Origin: Antedon mediterranea
Lineage: Eukaryota > Echinodermata > Crinoidea > Comatulida > Antedonidae
Direction of reading: 5' to 3'
Length of the DNA: 64,000 nt
Assembly: GCF_964355755.1 (NCBI RefSeq)
Contig: NC_092673.1
Location: forward strand, 35,907,648-35,971,647
The position numbers were made by a program, and so were the translations under genes. The notes beneath the pieces were generated by a model that worked only from the letters and a program-made list of their open reading frames with translations, was not told the origin of the DNA and ran no database searches. Positions 24,236 through 36,272 of the stretch are shown piece after piece (position 1 is the first letter of the stretch; each line of letters opens with the position of its first letter).

Positions 24236-26788
24236 TAAAACTTAAGTTCTTTAATTCAAAATAACATTTATTTACTTCCTTTTAAGATTGAAACAATAAT
24301 GGAATAAATAAGAAATACTTTTGATTTAGTTTTACCATAAAAAGGTCAACAAGGCATACCACTGCAGAGCACAGTGCACATACTATATTAAAAAACAACA
24401 CTAAACAACATACGGTATTTATGGCACAAACTATAAATTATTGTTATAGGACACAAGAAGCCGGCGTTATCAGGAATTCAATGTATGTTGCTGCCAACTA
24501 TTTTAAGCGTTTGTTTTGCCCTACTATAAACAGGTAGTAGTTTAGTTAGAGACCAGAGCCTACAATTACATTATAGTTCTAGGCTTAGAATAACTCGAAC
24601 ATGATTCGCAATGTTCTGTTTAAAAATCACAACTATAATAAGGTATAGATATTGAACAGAAAGGAGGCAATATTGAGCAAAACAGAGAGGCATATAGAAA
24701 CTGTTCAGAATGTTGAAACGAACAGAACACACCCATTAAGTCCAACCTAGGCCGGCTTACTTATACGTCATGAATATCAGTTCGAGATTCTCCTACAATT
24801 ATATCATTAAAATGGGCCAAGAAATACACAACTAGTTGAATATTCCTCTCACAATCGACACTACCCAACAAAAGAGCTTAGGATAAAGAAATAAATAAAC
24901 GGAGACGCATGCGACATTAGTTTGCAGCAAGCAGTTACACACGAAGGAGGATTCCTCCGCCTCAGCTGTCTTGATATAAATTATCATAGTATTTGATAAA
25001 GACACTCCCAAACCAACATATTCAATAAATAAAAACAGTACTAACCTTTTAAAATCCTTTAAATGTCGTGATCCATGTAAATTGTCTTTGTATAATATAT
25101 GATTGTTACAGTTATTGTAGTAAATGCGTGTGTTGATCAGTCCGTCTAGCTTAAGTATGAATCACACTCCAGTGCGTTTTCAAGAGTTCATCAAAAGCTT
25201 TCATAATAATAGTGCGCATGCAACCGTGTGTAACACTGAAATGCCTATTGTTTCCCCCTGGATTTTACAAATCTACTTCACGGTCACAAAACACTGAGTA
25301 AACCTAGATTATATGGTTTTATGGCTTCAGTAGTGACTATAATTAATTTTATTGAATAATTTACGACTTAATCAAGTCTGCTGGTCTCTTTGCAGACGAC
25401 AAAGCATGAGCATGAACTTTAAACTTTTTTATAATCTTTACTATTACTGTAACCGCGCTGATGTCTTGATTTCCCCATTCGCTAATATTGCCCCACCATG
25501 TGGCTCAAATACTTAGTGTCTGGCCCTCCCCCTATTTAAAAATCCTGGATCCGCCCCCTGTGATTGTCGATCACCCAAATTTTTTACAGATGATGCTTGT
25601 AATTTAGAAAGTTATTCAAAAGAGAAACAATTGAGATTGTTTCCCACCGACGAACAACTGGGACTGACCGAAGAAACAACATTCCTCAGGGCCCCTCTCT
25701 GACTATAGTTTCTTTGTTATTTAGTTCGACGTTCCGCAAACTATGGGCCGCGAAAGATTTGAAGGGCCGCGGGAGATGGCTTAAGAAAAAAAAAAAATGA
25801 TGTTTTCCCCAGCGTCGCATCGTAGCGCCTTTATTTTTACCAAAACGCAGCTTACATAGCAAACAGTGAAATGTCGAGATGATGTTTGATGTTACACGGT
25901 TATGAGTTATATGGTTTTTGATCTTGCCGAAAATTATAAACATTATAGGTTATCAAACGGCGGCTAAAGTAGTTTCGATCGCGATGTAATGAAAACGGTG
26001 ACGGTGAGTGACGCGTCGTGTGCGTTATAAAGGGGAAACTTCGCAATGTTTACCCGTCGAAATAAATTACAATTTCCGGAAACCTACTGGTCTATATATA
26101 TGTATATCGAAAATGTTCTTACCTCAACCATGGTGGGGCTAGATAACAGACTAGGTGTCAGACTATTTTACGTGCCACGTTTACGTCTTCACGTATTCAT
26201 TAATTTTTTTTTTAAAATAAGGAATAATTAACTTAAAACTTGCTTCAATCATTCCATCGGATTATTTTTTAATTTTTTTTATTACAATCTACATCCAACC
26301 AATCGTAAGCCGGTATTGTCTTAAAAACAGTTAAAAACCTAAATCTTTTAGACAAAAAGCACTGTAAAGAAGGTTAATTTATTTTTATTTTGTGAATATT
26401 TCGTGAGACTCGACTACAAAACTACGTGTTGTGGTAGGCCTATATGATCATCGTAAGCTGAGCTCCCTCCCCTCCGCCACCCAGATTACGCTTGCTTCGT
26501 CGTTATTCATCATTTGCAAACGAACGGTGCGGATGAATTTTGACAATGAGCCTTATTACTTAAGTATGCGTACTCAACCAATCCAAGTTTTGAAATTTTC
26601 TGAAATTATTGTAAGAAATATGTAAAAATATAATATAATAAAAATATAAAAAACTTGTTTGAAATTATATATTACAATAATCAATGCATATGTATTTAAA
26701 CAAATAGAGAGAATACACTAGCCAGGCTAGGGATCGGCATCTTTACATTTCTAATCATTTGTTCCTAATTTTCTGACATAACTTAGGT
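24236..26788. other. Intergenic, nothing recognised
   Basis: No gene or clear mobile element seen. The 85-codon minus ORF at 25686-25943 lacks recognisable domains. GC is locally higher around 25740-26050. Confidence 0.4.
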
Positions 26789-27290
26789 GTTCTTAAAATT
26801 GAGGGCGCCAAACATAAAATTTACTAAATCGGGAACTCACAGAAAAAAAATATAGTGTGCTCCCTTTGCTTCTAGCACGGTAAGGCTCTCTCACAGCCTT
26901 GGGTCAATTACCACGACATCAGATGCTTTGATGTTATCGCCTCATAATGCCGTGGTGGAAAGGGAGACGTTCAATTTGTGAACCCGAAACACAGAAGCTC
27001 GCAAAGCTATAACTTTTTTCCACCGATCGGCATGGGGTTTGAAGCAATGATAATCGTGTTCCACGACGCTCTACCGACTGAGCTATCCGGTCCTCTGGTT
27101 AATAGCGAGGTTAAAACTAGATTCGTTTGTTCAAAATTACGTCATAAATATGCATATTTGTGACGTAACGATTGGAATTACGTAATATGAAGCGCGTATA
27201 AGAATACTATTGTCACCCTTCATTACTCGTGTACAGGGTGTGGAATAACAGGTAATGCTCTTTAACTAGCTGGGGTTCGAATCTCTACGG
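26789..27290. mobile_element. Two-headed tRNA-like repeat, copy A (complete)
   Basis: Begins 'cttaaaattgagggcgcca'. At about 27015-27095 it holds a tRNA-like head on the minus strand (ATAGCTCAGTCGGTAGAGC A box, degenerate B box). At about 27235-27290 there is a second head on the plus strand, with B box GGGGTTCGAATCTC. The heads point away from each other. Other copies are at 29540 (right half), 34931 and 44841-46371 (reverse, interrupted). This copy shows the uninterrupted site used to date insertions into the last one. Confidence 0.7.
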
Positions 27291-27437
27291 ATTTTTTTTT
27301 AAATAAATATAATTTTTGTTGTTGAATGGTATAACTTCGATGAAATTAAATTAATCATCTTCTACCAATTATAGGCTTCCGTACTCATTTTCAACGGTTT
27401 TTTTTTTAAATTATCATACAGTATACCAAACAATATT

Positions 27438-27605
27438 AAGTTAAACCCATGCAGCATGGTAAACACTCATAATCAAAAATACCGCCAAGATAAGTTAAAC
27501 CCATGCAGCATGGTAAACACTCATAATCAAAAATACCGCCAAGATAAGTTAAACCCATGAAGCATGGTAAACACTCATAATCAAAAATACCGCCAAGATA
27601 AGTTT
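27438..27605. repeat. 54-bp tandem repeat, three units
   Basis: Three near-identical units 'aagttaaacccatgcagcat' + 'ggtaaacactcataatcaaa', each with the short palindrome ccatgcagcatgg. Confidence 0.9.
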
Positions 27606-27830
27606 TTAAACGCTTAACCTACGCTTAACCAAACAGTATTTGGTCACACAGCCCGATAATCCCGTAACTATTCTGTTTCTGAAATATGCTATCTTGGAAT
27701 TCCATCTTTTAGCTATAATATGGAGGTATATTCAGAGCGTCATTCTGACGACTGGAGCATTCTCTAATTCTCTACGGAGCGCCATTTATGCCTTTATTAA
27801 CTTCAATAATAGAAATAGTACAACGGTAAC

Positions 27831-28990
27831 TGCTCAAGTGGACCCAATTTAGCATCAGGGTAGCACAGTGATATAAAATAGAAATGAAAGTCACTACTTT
27901 TAATATCGTTTCGTATATACCCATATCACAAACTGACAAACAGAAACATCTTGGCATTCATATTGATTCAAATTTATCTTTTTCTTTCATGTAAATAAAC
28001 TCCGTTCCAAACTGGCTTGTCCATCTTCATCTTATCGCGTGCTCGGTCATTTCATTAATAAACACACATCCATACCCCTCTATAACACTATAATCCTCCC
28101 AAACATTGACTATTGATGTAGTGTTTGGAAAATCAGATCGAATATTGACCGAATACAGACCATTCAAAATAGAGCATTTCGCATTATCATTAAAGCTCAT
28201 CCTCTCACACCACGAACTAACATTTACAACACCTTAAATCTTAATCTTAAATCATACAGTCCAAGATCGCATGCATCTACAACTGGGCTGCCTTGCTTAC
28301 AGGTCTGCAAATGGTCTTGCTCCGGAATACCTTGTCCTGCGTCTTGCCAGAATTCCAAATCATCGATGTACCCGAAGTGTCAGTGAGAGGAAATTTGTCG
28401 TCCCTTTCCCTAAAACTGAAACTTTTAAGAACAGCTCCATCTATAGAGCACCAACATACCTGAATTTGCTACCCACAAAACTAAGGAATGCGGTAACAAT
28501 AAATAATTTTAAGTCTGCTCTAAAAAAATATTTAATCCCAAAAGAAAAAACTCAACGTTTTATATATATAGTATACGCTATATTTTTTGGATATTATGTA
28601 TTTTTATATTTTTTTAACATAGTTCATCCGTTTTTTCATATATGTTTTTGACTGTCTGCATATGCTAAATGTTTAGGGTCACCCTCACAAAATAAGGTTT
28701 AATAAAAAAATAAAATAGAAATAAAGTCACTACATTTTAATATCTTTTCGTATGTTAATACAATGTGCTCAAGTGGACCCAATTTGGACCCAGTGGAGCA
28801 CAGTGATATAAAATAGAAATAAAGTCACTAAATGTTCTTATCTTTTCGTATAAAACACTGTGCTCAAGTGGACACAATTTAGTACCAGGGGGGCAGTGAT
28901 ATAAAATAGAAATAAAGTCACTCAAGTTTCAATCTTTTCGTATGTTAATACACTGTTCTCAAGTGGACCCAATTTGGCGCCAGTGGATTT
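27831..28990. repeat. Roughly 95-bp array interrupted by a retrotransposon
   Basis: Units contain 'ctcaagtggacccaatttgg' and 'gatataaaatagaaataaag'. One unit lies at 27831-27914. The array resumes at about 28707 and runs three to four more units to 28990. The interruption is the non-LTR fragment at 27915-28707. Confidence 0.75.
27915..28707 (+). pseudogene. 3' fragment of a non-LTR retrotransposon reverse transcriptase
   Basis: A decayed reading frame shows typical C-terminal RT features. First comes KHLGIHIDSNLSF, then LPNIDY followed by an in-frame stop, then (frame shifted) a region with NGLAPEYL, YLNLLPTKLRNA and FKSALKKYLI up to about 28550. This order is the usual tail of CR1/L2/Jockey-group elements. 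An A-rich tail 'aataaaaaaataaaat' precedes the resumed array. It is 5'-truncated, as is usual for target-primed insertion. Clade not assigned. Confidence 0.75.
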
Positions 28991-29099
28991 TTTTTAATGG
29001 AAAATAATGAATATTGTTTTTCTTTTTTCTGAAAGAGCGATATTTTGAGGATTGTAAATGTCAAATGGACCTTTTTTTAAAATCAGAAACAAAGTTGCA

Positions 29100-29310
29100 T
29101 AGACATTATTTTCCATTAAATAGACTGCCATAAAACCTCGAAAAGAAGCCCATGTGCTCCTTCATTTTTAGTACTCTTGGGTGGGCTTCTTTTCCACATG
29201 GAGTTCTTTTCGAGATTACTTTTGCAAACTAAACGAGGGGAACTGCTAGCTTCCCGCCCGGAAAATATTTTATTTACATGATTTGAAAAATCTTTGTAAA
29301 TAATTAACAA
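29100..29310. repeat. Repeat with internal foldback, copy 1
   Basis: Contains 'cctcgaaaagaagcccatgt' facing 'cacatggagttcttttcgag'. It ends with 'cccgcccggaaaat'. A related copy is at 35460-35640 and the 3' part recurs at about 29815-29890. Confidence 0.65.
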
Positions 29311-29325
29311 CATCAAAATTTAACA

Positions 29326-29530
29326 GTGTGGCGTGTTGACCATGAATGACTAACATACCATCTTTACCAATACACCTGCACAGACTCATTTGCATAACAA
29401 CGCAGGCACGTCACACACCAAACTGTTTAAAATAGAGCTACAAGGTACCCGAAAATGACATCTATTATGCTTTCAAACAACATGCATAAGAATCTTCAGT
29501 ACCTCACCATGCTTGGGGCTGAGCAAAGAG
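29326..29530. repeat. Dispersed repeat (GTGGCGTGTTGACCATGAA), copy 1
   Basis: Shares 'cacctgcacagactcatttg' and 'ggggctgagcaaaga' with 29930-30125, and its first part with about 34785-34880. Repeatedly found next to the two-headed repeat, so probably part of one composite element. Confidence 0.6.
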
Positions 29531-29539
29531 AATAAAGGC

Positions 29540-29735
29540 GACTGAGCTAACTGATCGTTTTGGTTTTATCAAGGTTAATAGGATATTTATGAAGTAATGA
29601 TGAATTACGTAATACACGTACGTATAAATAGACAATTATCAGCTGTTCAGTCATGTTTCAGTTTGTGGTGCAACGGGTAATGCTCAGCGTTGAGTAGTAT
29701 CAGCTGAGGTTCGAACCTCTACAGATATTTTTTTT
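29540..29735 (+). mobile_element. Two-headed tRNA-like repeat, copy B (right half)
   Basis: Starts inside the minus-strand head (gactgagctaactgatc), then 'ggttaataggatatttatga'. It ends with the plus-strand head: A box TGGTGCAACGGGTAATGC, B box AGGTTCGAACCT, then a T run. The left half is missing. Confidence 0.7.
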
Positions 29736-29929
29736 ATAAATATTGTTTTTTTTTTAAAGAGAGATATTTGGAGGGTTGAAAATGCCAGGCCTAGGCAAGT
29801 GGACCTTAAATCATAAACAAAAGTGGAGGAGTTTCTAGATTCCCGCCCGGAAAATTGTATCTTTACATGATTTGAATTTCTAATAAAGATTAACAAAATC
29901 AAAATTTAACTTTTAAATTTAATTTTGTG

Positions 29930-30125
29930 GCGTGTTCACCATGAAGGACTAACAATACCATCTTCCCCATTACACCTGCACAAACTCATTTGCATAACAA
30001 CGCAGGGCTTACCAAACTGTTTAAAATAGCTACAAGGTCCCCAGAAATGACACCTATAGTATTTTGTAACATGACATATAAGAGTCTTCACTAACCCCAC
30101 CATGATTGGGGCTGAGCAAAGACAA
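29930..30125. repeat. Dispersed repeat (GTGGCGTGTTCACCATGAA), copy 2
   Basis: Second full copy of the 29326-29530 sequence, same orientation, with about 10-20 scattered differences. Confidence 0.6.
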
Positions 30126-31230
30126 TTTAGAAAAAAATATTTATTGAAATATGAAATTAAATATTAAGTCTCCAGTTAAGCTCACCATGGTTGGGGCAGA
30201 GCTAAGAATGAAATCTTAGTCCCCGGAAATTAAGAAACGACCAGCCATAAGTCCAGTCAATCTAGTGATATTTAGAGGTAAACCCACCACAAATTGCAAT
30301 AGTAACGAAACATTAATTTTTTCATTCAAAATGTAGTTTATAATGACATATTAAAAGTCACCAAAAATTGAAGCATTGGAACACATTATTTTTTACGTAA
30401 TCTCAACAACTATATAGTGATTTTATTCCATAAATATTTTGGGGTAGGGGGTAACATTTATGCCCATAACTTGTGGTTTTATAATCCAATCTCAATAATC
30501 TTGATATCAATGTGTAGAATATATATTTTTTTCTAATATGCAATTTACAAAAACAAAATACAACATTTATTTATATAACTAGAGGTCAAAAGGTTATTGA
30601 CCTTTTACAAAAACTCAAAATAATTAACTGTAATATTGTGCCATAATTGTATATGCATTTAATCAAAATTGTGTTTTATCTGTACCTATCGATATATAAA
30701 ATAGCAAACATGATGTTAACTAGAAGAATTTTAAAAGTAATGATGTACTATTCTTATTGAAATTGATTCTTGATCAAATGTAATGTAAACAATTTTGGGG
30801 TAGGGGGTAGCGTTTATGCCTATAATCCATTGTTTTATAATCATATCTAAATAGCTTTAGTACCAATGTGTAGAGTATATATATCCTACTAATAATATAC
30901 ATTAAAAAAACAATTAATAACAGTTATACGTAACTAGAGGTCAAAAGGTCATTGACCTTTTACAAAAACTCAAATGTTCTTAAAATAGCGTAAAACTAAA
31001 TTATGTTTATAGCCTATATATTATATTTATATTTTGGAAGTATTTGGTGCAAATAATGTTTTTCTTGTACCTATTGTATCGTCATGAAATAGGAAAAATG
31101 ATACTAGCTAGAAGAAAATTGAAATTCATTAGCGGTATGTACTATTGATGATTAATTAATGAGTCTTGATAATTTGGAATCAACTCATGATTTACTATAG
31201 ATAGATTTTTGATAATTTTAGTATCAACGA

Positions 31231-32390
31231 ATGTACGTAATGAGAAGTATTTTATCTTCGCAGGGTTGCGTCTTCTCTCCTCTCTTGTATATTATATACA
31301 CGGATGACTGTCGGAGCAAACAGGACAATCTTTTCAAATTTGCTGACGACACTGTCTTGCTGTCTCTCCTTCAAAATTCACAGGACGGTCATGGTTCCGC
31401 ATTAGATGGTTTTATCCAATTTTGTGGAAACTCCTACTTGGAACTCAATGTCACCAAAACCAAGGAGATAATTGTAGATTTTAGGAAGGAGAAAGGACGC
31501 AGCCCTCTGGTATCCCCCACAAATGACGAACCAGCGATATTGTCCATTCCTTTAAATACCTAGGTACTATATTTGAGGACAATCTCAGCTGGGAATTAAA
31601 TACAGAGGCAATAGTAAAGAAAGGACACCAGAGACTTTATCTGTTAAGGAAGCTGAACCATTTTAATGTCAATAAAGTAATTCTCATGGTTTTTTATAAT
31701 TCCTTTATTGAGAACGTTTTAACTTTTTTCCTTTATATGCTGGTTTTTTAGTCTTAGGGTCAAAGAGAGAAACTCACTACAAAGTTGTTAACTTAAGTTC
31801 TAAATTAATAGGTTGTCAACTTCGTAGCTTGTCTTCCTTCTGTGACATGCAAACTCTAGAAAAAAAGTAGAGCTATTCTAAAAAAATGTTAACCATGCCT
31901 TGTTCAGTGATTTCGAGCTCATGCCTCATGGGCGTCGCTTTCAATGCCCGGCGTGTAGAACAAACTGGAAAAGAAATTGTTTTTGCCAGTTGCCATCCGA
32001 CTCTTAAATTCTTGAACTTTGACTCTTGTTATATTGTACTGTATATTGTGATATTTTTGTATATTTTGTAAGATCATTTTAATCCAGACCTTTTTATTTG
32101 AATTGCTCCGTGTGGGATGATATTGTTTAATCCTTCAAATAGAAAAGCACTCACAACTTATATGTCATCAGTATCACTTTCTTGTTCGGGTATTAGTACA
32201 GTGCAATGCCATTGCATTCACCACATGTAGTTCTAGTTACCCCTGAATGCTTCAAGGAGATACTCAGGCTCTGGCTTTAAGTCTGTGTGTAGAGGAACCA
32301 TGTTTCCATCATCTGATCTTCCATCCCCAATCCTCGGTACACATATCAACCCCACTCCATTGCTAAAAGATAACTTGAACTTGAACCTGA
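31231..32390 (+). pseudogene. Rex1/Babar-like non-LTR reverse transcriptase fragment
   Basis: The frame starts at the RT core: QGCVFSPLLYIIYTDDC, then the catalytic FADDT block, then a NSYLELNVTKTKE segment. A +1 shift near 31555 continues as KYLGTIFEDNLSWELNTEA and KKGHQRLYLLRKLNHFNV, ending at a stop near 31750. A third frame (about 31910-32000) gives a FELMPHGRRFQCPACRTN-like C-terminus. The order matches Rex1/Babar (CR1 group) elements. The fragment is broken by frameshifts and stops and lacks its 5' half. The 'aacttgaacttgaac' run at about 32370-32386 looks like the simple-repeat tail. Confidence 0.8.
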
Positions 32391-32399
32391 TGTTAAGTA

Positions 32400-33950
32400 C
32401 CTTGGTTGTGGTACAATTATGAAGTTGGTGATATGCGAGGTTGTACTTGTAGATGGGATGGAGTCAAAGGCATTCCATGTTGTCCAGGTAGTCCATTGTA
32501 CAGACGCACTAAACCATTTTCTCTAGCAACCACAATGTCATCCTTTGTAGCTTGTTTGCATTTGAAGTCTACAGCATAATGTCAGAAATAAGTGCAATGA
32601 CAAGCTTTTTTTAGAGCCACTTGTTTTCCAATTCTGAAAACTCTGGATGTTTTGTCACCAGTATCGCATGAGCAAACAGAAGGTTATCACAGATGTCTCT
32701 CAAATGTACTGTTTGAACCAGTTTGATAGTCCAGCATCTCAGCTCCAGTCTAAAGAATATCACAAGATGTTTTAAATGCTTGACTGCAGAGGAGCACTAG
32801 TAGATCCGTGTCATCGGATAATGACAGCTGTTTTCCTGTTTGCTGATTCAATGGTTTTTTGTACTATCTGAAAGAACATCTGCATCAGCAGCTGCATTCA
32901 CTCATTGCCATGTTGTTCAAATACTAGTTACGAAGATTTATAAATTGTTGTTTGTTACAGAAAGTGATCCTATTTTGTGGAACATGTCACTGGTAAAATG
33001 TACAGGGACACTACCACCTGACCCGCCTTACCATGTGCGCCGTCTTTGGTGGACGAGCCGCTTTCATAATTATCAAAGACTATGCAGAGCAATATTTTTT
33101 ACAGATCTCTACACTATTCCATATGAATGCTGTGCAGTAGAGCACTACCATCTAAAATGTAGGCCTACTGGACATCATTCAATGAGTTGGATGTATTAGA
33201 CTTTTCAGAAGAAGTTGTTTCCACGTGGCATCATGTTGGTTTATTAGCTGAAAGTATTGTAAGTTGGTAGTTTCAAAAAGTGGTGGTGGATAACAAAGTC
33301 ACCTCGAGTCTCCTCTGGAACTGTAGGATTGATGCACACATATGACTTTATTGCCAGGATCTTGAATACATTAGAAGACTTTCTGGCCAAAATATTCAAT
33401 GCTTAATACCACATTGCTAATATTCCGAGTCACCTGCAGTAACTCCCGTGTCAATGGTATGAAGTCTCTGAGTCGTAACCAAATGGATTTTTCAATTGCC
33501 ATTGTGTTCCTGACGTGTGGCCATAAGGTCTTATGTTGGCCGCTGCTGCTCTGGAGTAACGCCCTGGTACTATTACAAGGCATTACATACATTTCAGCGC
33601 AGATTTGGTCTGGATGTACGCATTCCTATATTTTCTTGTCAAACCTCTTGTTTTCTTTGAGGCTTCTCATAGAAACTTTTCAATCACCTGCAGGTCTGTT
33701 GACAATCCAGCCCAGATGGTCCGAACGTCATACAACATGGAGGTCATTGTCAAACTGCTGTTGAATATCTTTGTATTTCTACTGGTTAAAAAATACTTAT
33801 ACATTCCAATATAAATACTGTAACCATGGCAACACAAATGCCAACTGGAAAAAATGGAATGTAGATCATCCAGAAGCAACAGAAACGGAGATGTCACTCA
33901 TCTGCATCTTGAACTGGTCATGTGTATCGCGTTGGACTGAAATGTTCACC
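32400..33950 (-). pseudogene. Decayed ORF of a multicopy invertebrate family
   Basis: No intact frame remains. In pieces on the minus strand I read VFDNYESGSSTKDGAH (near 33060) and SDDTDLLVLLC (near 32800). These fit the VFDGY...STKD and DTD(L/V)(L/V)VL blocks of a large multicopy invertebrate ORF family that I recognise by pattern but cannot name. It lies between inverted repeats, so it may be the coding part of the 4.1-kb element. Confidence 0.5.
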
Positions 33951-34930
33951 CCAGGGAATCCATGTGTGTATACCATTGTTGTTTACAGCGAAAACAACAT
34001 TTTTAGCCAAAATTGACACATTATGTTGTGTTTTTCCGCAAAATTGACATTCTAAATAAAATGTTATGACTATAAGTTTGATATCACTGAATAGGAAATT
34101 TAATAAGCTTTCGGATGACATAAATCCCACTTGTATATAATGTATTTTAAATGGTTAAATATATGTAATTAATGGGGCATATTAATTTTGACTTAAAATG
34201 ACCTTTATTGACCTCTGATCCCTTGACCCAATGCTTGGATTTTCGGTGACTTTTAGTATGTCGTTCTACAAATTATATCGAATTCAAAAATACTAGCTTT
34301 GTTACTATTGCAATTTGTGGTGGGTATATCATTAGATTGACTGGACTACAATGGTGATTGTTTCCCAAGTGTGAGACATGCAATGCACGCGGCCGTCCGT
34401 GACAGTAATTCAACAAAACAAATTATGAAATAAAAACAGAGCTAGCGCACAAAAGCCTACTTACTAATTTTAATATTTCTATAATTTAGAAAACAATAAC
34501 AATTATCACCTTTGATAATTATAATGTTAAATTTCAACTATCCAGATGCGAATTTTAGGTTGGGTTTTTAAAAAACTCGACTTCATATATGCTTCAATTT
34601 CGAAGATCTGCTTAAAACATATTTATTTATTTATTCTGCCATAAACTTTATTCACAACATAGTAGTAGGCCTACAATACAATATCTTGCATGAAACGGAT
34701 ATTTAAAAGTAGCCTACACTATAATGTGTAACGGTAGAATTACAATTCTAATGTAAAAGATTAACAAATAAAAATTGAAAAGTGTTGTGCGTTGATCGCG
34801 AATAACTAACAATACCATCTTTCCCACAGCACATGTGCACACTCATTTGCATAACAAACGCACGGCATACCAAACTACGATGAGATAAAATTAATTATAT
34901 TTAAATTAAATTCCTTTTTTTTTTACATTA

Positions 34931-35430
34931 AAATAAATTGAGGGCGCTAAACATAAAATTTAAACCATCAAAGCAGTTGGCGAGAGTCAAAAAAAAAAAA
35001 GATGGTAAATGTGGGGTAAATGTGCTCTACCTGCCTCAGCACTAAGGCCGCCTTTTGGGGTCGTTTCCACCACATCACCAGATGCATTGATGTTTTCGCC
35101 TCATGTGTGGTGGAAAGGGGGGGGGGGGACGTATGATCTGTGAACCCCAAACACAGTGGCTCGCATAGCCTTAACTCTATTCCACCGACCAGCGTGGGAA
35201 TCGAACCCACGACATACGTGTGTTAACACGACGCTCAGACGACTGAGCTAATTCTGATCATTTTGGTTTTAGCAAGGTTAATAGGATATTTATGACGTAA
35301 TGATGAATTACGTAATACACGTATAAATAGACTATTATCAGCTGTTCAGTCATGTTTCAGTTTGTGGTGCAACGGGTAATGCTCAGTTTTGAGTGATATC
35401 AGCTGGGGTTCGAACCTCGACGGATATTTT
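34931..35430. mobile_element. Two-headed tRNA-like repeat, copy C (complete)
   Basis: Starts 'aaattgagggcgctaaac'. The minus-strand head at about 35180-35260 is well kept: TAGCTCAGTCGTCTGAGC A box, GGGTTCGATTCCC B box, and a GATCAG/CTGGTC acceptor-stem remnant. The plus-strand head at about 35362-35425 has TGGTGCAACGGGTAATGC and GGGGTTCGAACCTC. About 100 bp with a conserved 'gacgtaatgatgaattacgt' palindrome lie between the heads. Confidence 0.75.
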
Positions 35431-36272
35431 TTTTATGAATATTGTTTTTTTTTTTTGTATGGCATTTATTTTTCCATTAAATAGACACCATAAAACCCCA
35501 AAAAGAGCCCATGTGTTCCTCATTTTTTAGTACTCTTGGGTACGGTGCCTTCTTTTCCACATGGGGTTCTTTTCGAGATTACTTTTGTAAACTAAAGGAG
35601 GGGAGTTTCTAGATTCCCGCCCGGAAAATTGTCATTGAAATGACACCTATAGTATTTTGAAACATGATATATAAGAGTCTTCACTACCCTACCATGATTG
35701 GATCCTCTATCGTAGAGGGCTCATATCCATTAGGGGAATTTCCAAAAATGTATTTCTGATTTGGTTTTTTTTTTCGATGGTTAGGCCTAGTCTAGTTGGT
35801 CGGTTGTGTTCATGTTTGCCTAAATAATCAATTGTGATGTTCAGTTCCACTTTTTTTAAATGATACACTATATCCTGAGCCATCTACAAATTGGTAACAG
35901 TTGATTTGTATATGTCTTTTACCGTATATTTTTGTGTACCGATTGACTGGTTTTGTTTAGGCCCACTGAAGTTACACGTCTAGGCCTAGAGAGGTCCTAG
36001 TAGGCTGTATCTAGCGTGCCTATTTATGAACAGTCAGTCCGAATCGTAGCCTAGGCCTAGGGTGCAATGGGAAGCCCATCCAGTGCAACTAGTAATTGGC
36101 CTGGTACTACTACTAGGTTAACTGAAACCAAGTCATCAATCCTTTTACTTATGACATGCTCTTTAAAATTTATAAAATTAATAAATGGAGTAGATTTTAT
36201 TTATTTGTTGAAAGGTAGGCAGATTAAATAAGTTAAATGGTTGTTTTTTCAGAAACCATTTGTTAGTTCAAG
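35431..36272. other. Repeat copy, then putative upstream region of CARD gene A
   Basis: 35460-35640 is a second copy of the 29100-29310 foldback repeat, and about 35640-35705 carries the tail of the 29930 repeat. After 35710 the sequence is unique. An acceptor (ttgttttttcag, ending 36252) sits 20 bp before the CARD-A start codon, so an upstream 5' UTR exon is expected here or further left. No promoter motif is obvious. Confidence 0.5.

Larger units (their letters stand above)
30232..34368. mobile_element. 4.1-kb inverted-repeat element with later insertions
   Basis: The left end (about 30232-30375, containing aagtccagtcaatctagtga and accacaaattgcaatagtaac) is matched in reverse at 34220-34368 (gttactattgcaatttgtgg and agattgactggact). 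Just inside the left end, 30437-30625 and 30795-30985 are direct repeats of about 190 bp carrying 'aactagaggtcaaaaggt'. The interior holds a decayed minus-strand ORF (about 32400-33950) and a plus-strand non-LTR RT fragment (31231-32390) that probably inserted later. The inverted ends and internal ORF suggest a DNA transposon; superfamily not assigned. Confidence 0.65.

Noticed and set aside
28271-28651. Host gene on the 126-codon plus ORF
   Set aside because: It reads as the C-terminal tail of a non-LTR retrotransposon, with a stop and frame change upstream.
33371-34130. Several overlapping ORFs of 70-120 codons on both strands
   Set aside because: Fragments within the decayed inverted-repeat element; no intact frame or splice sites. 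The minus-strand family motifs are given as a pseudogene instead.
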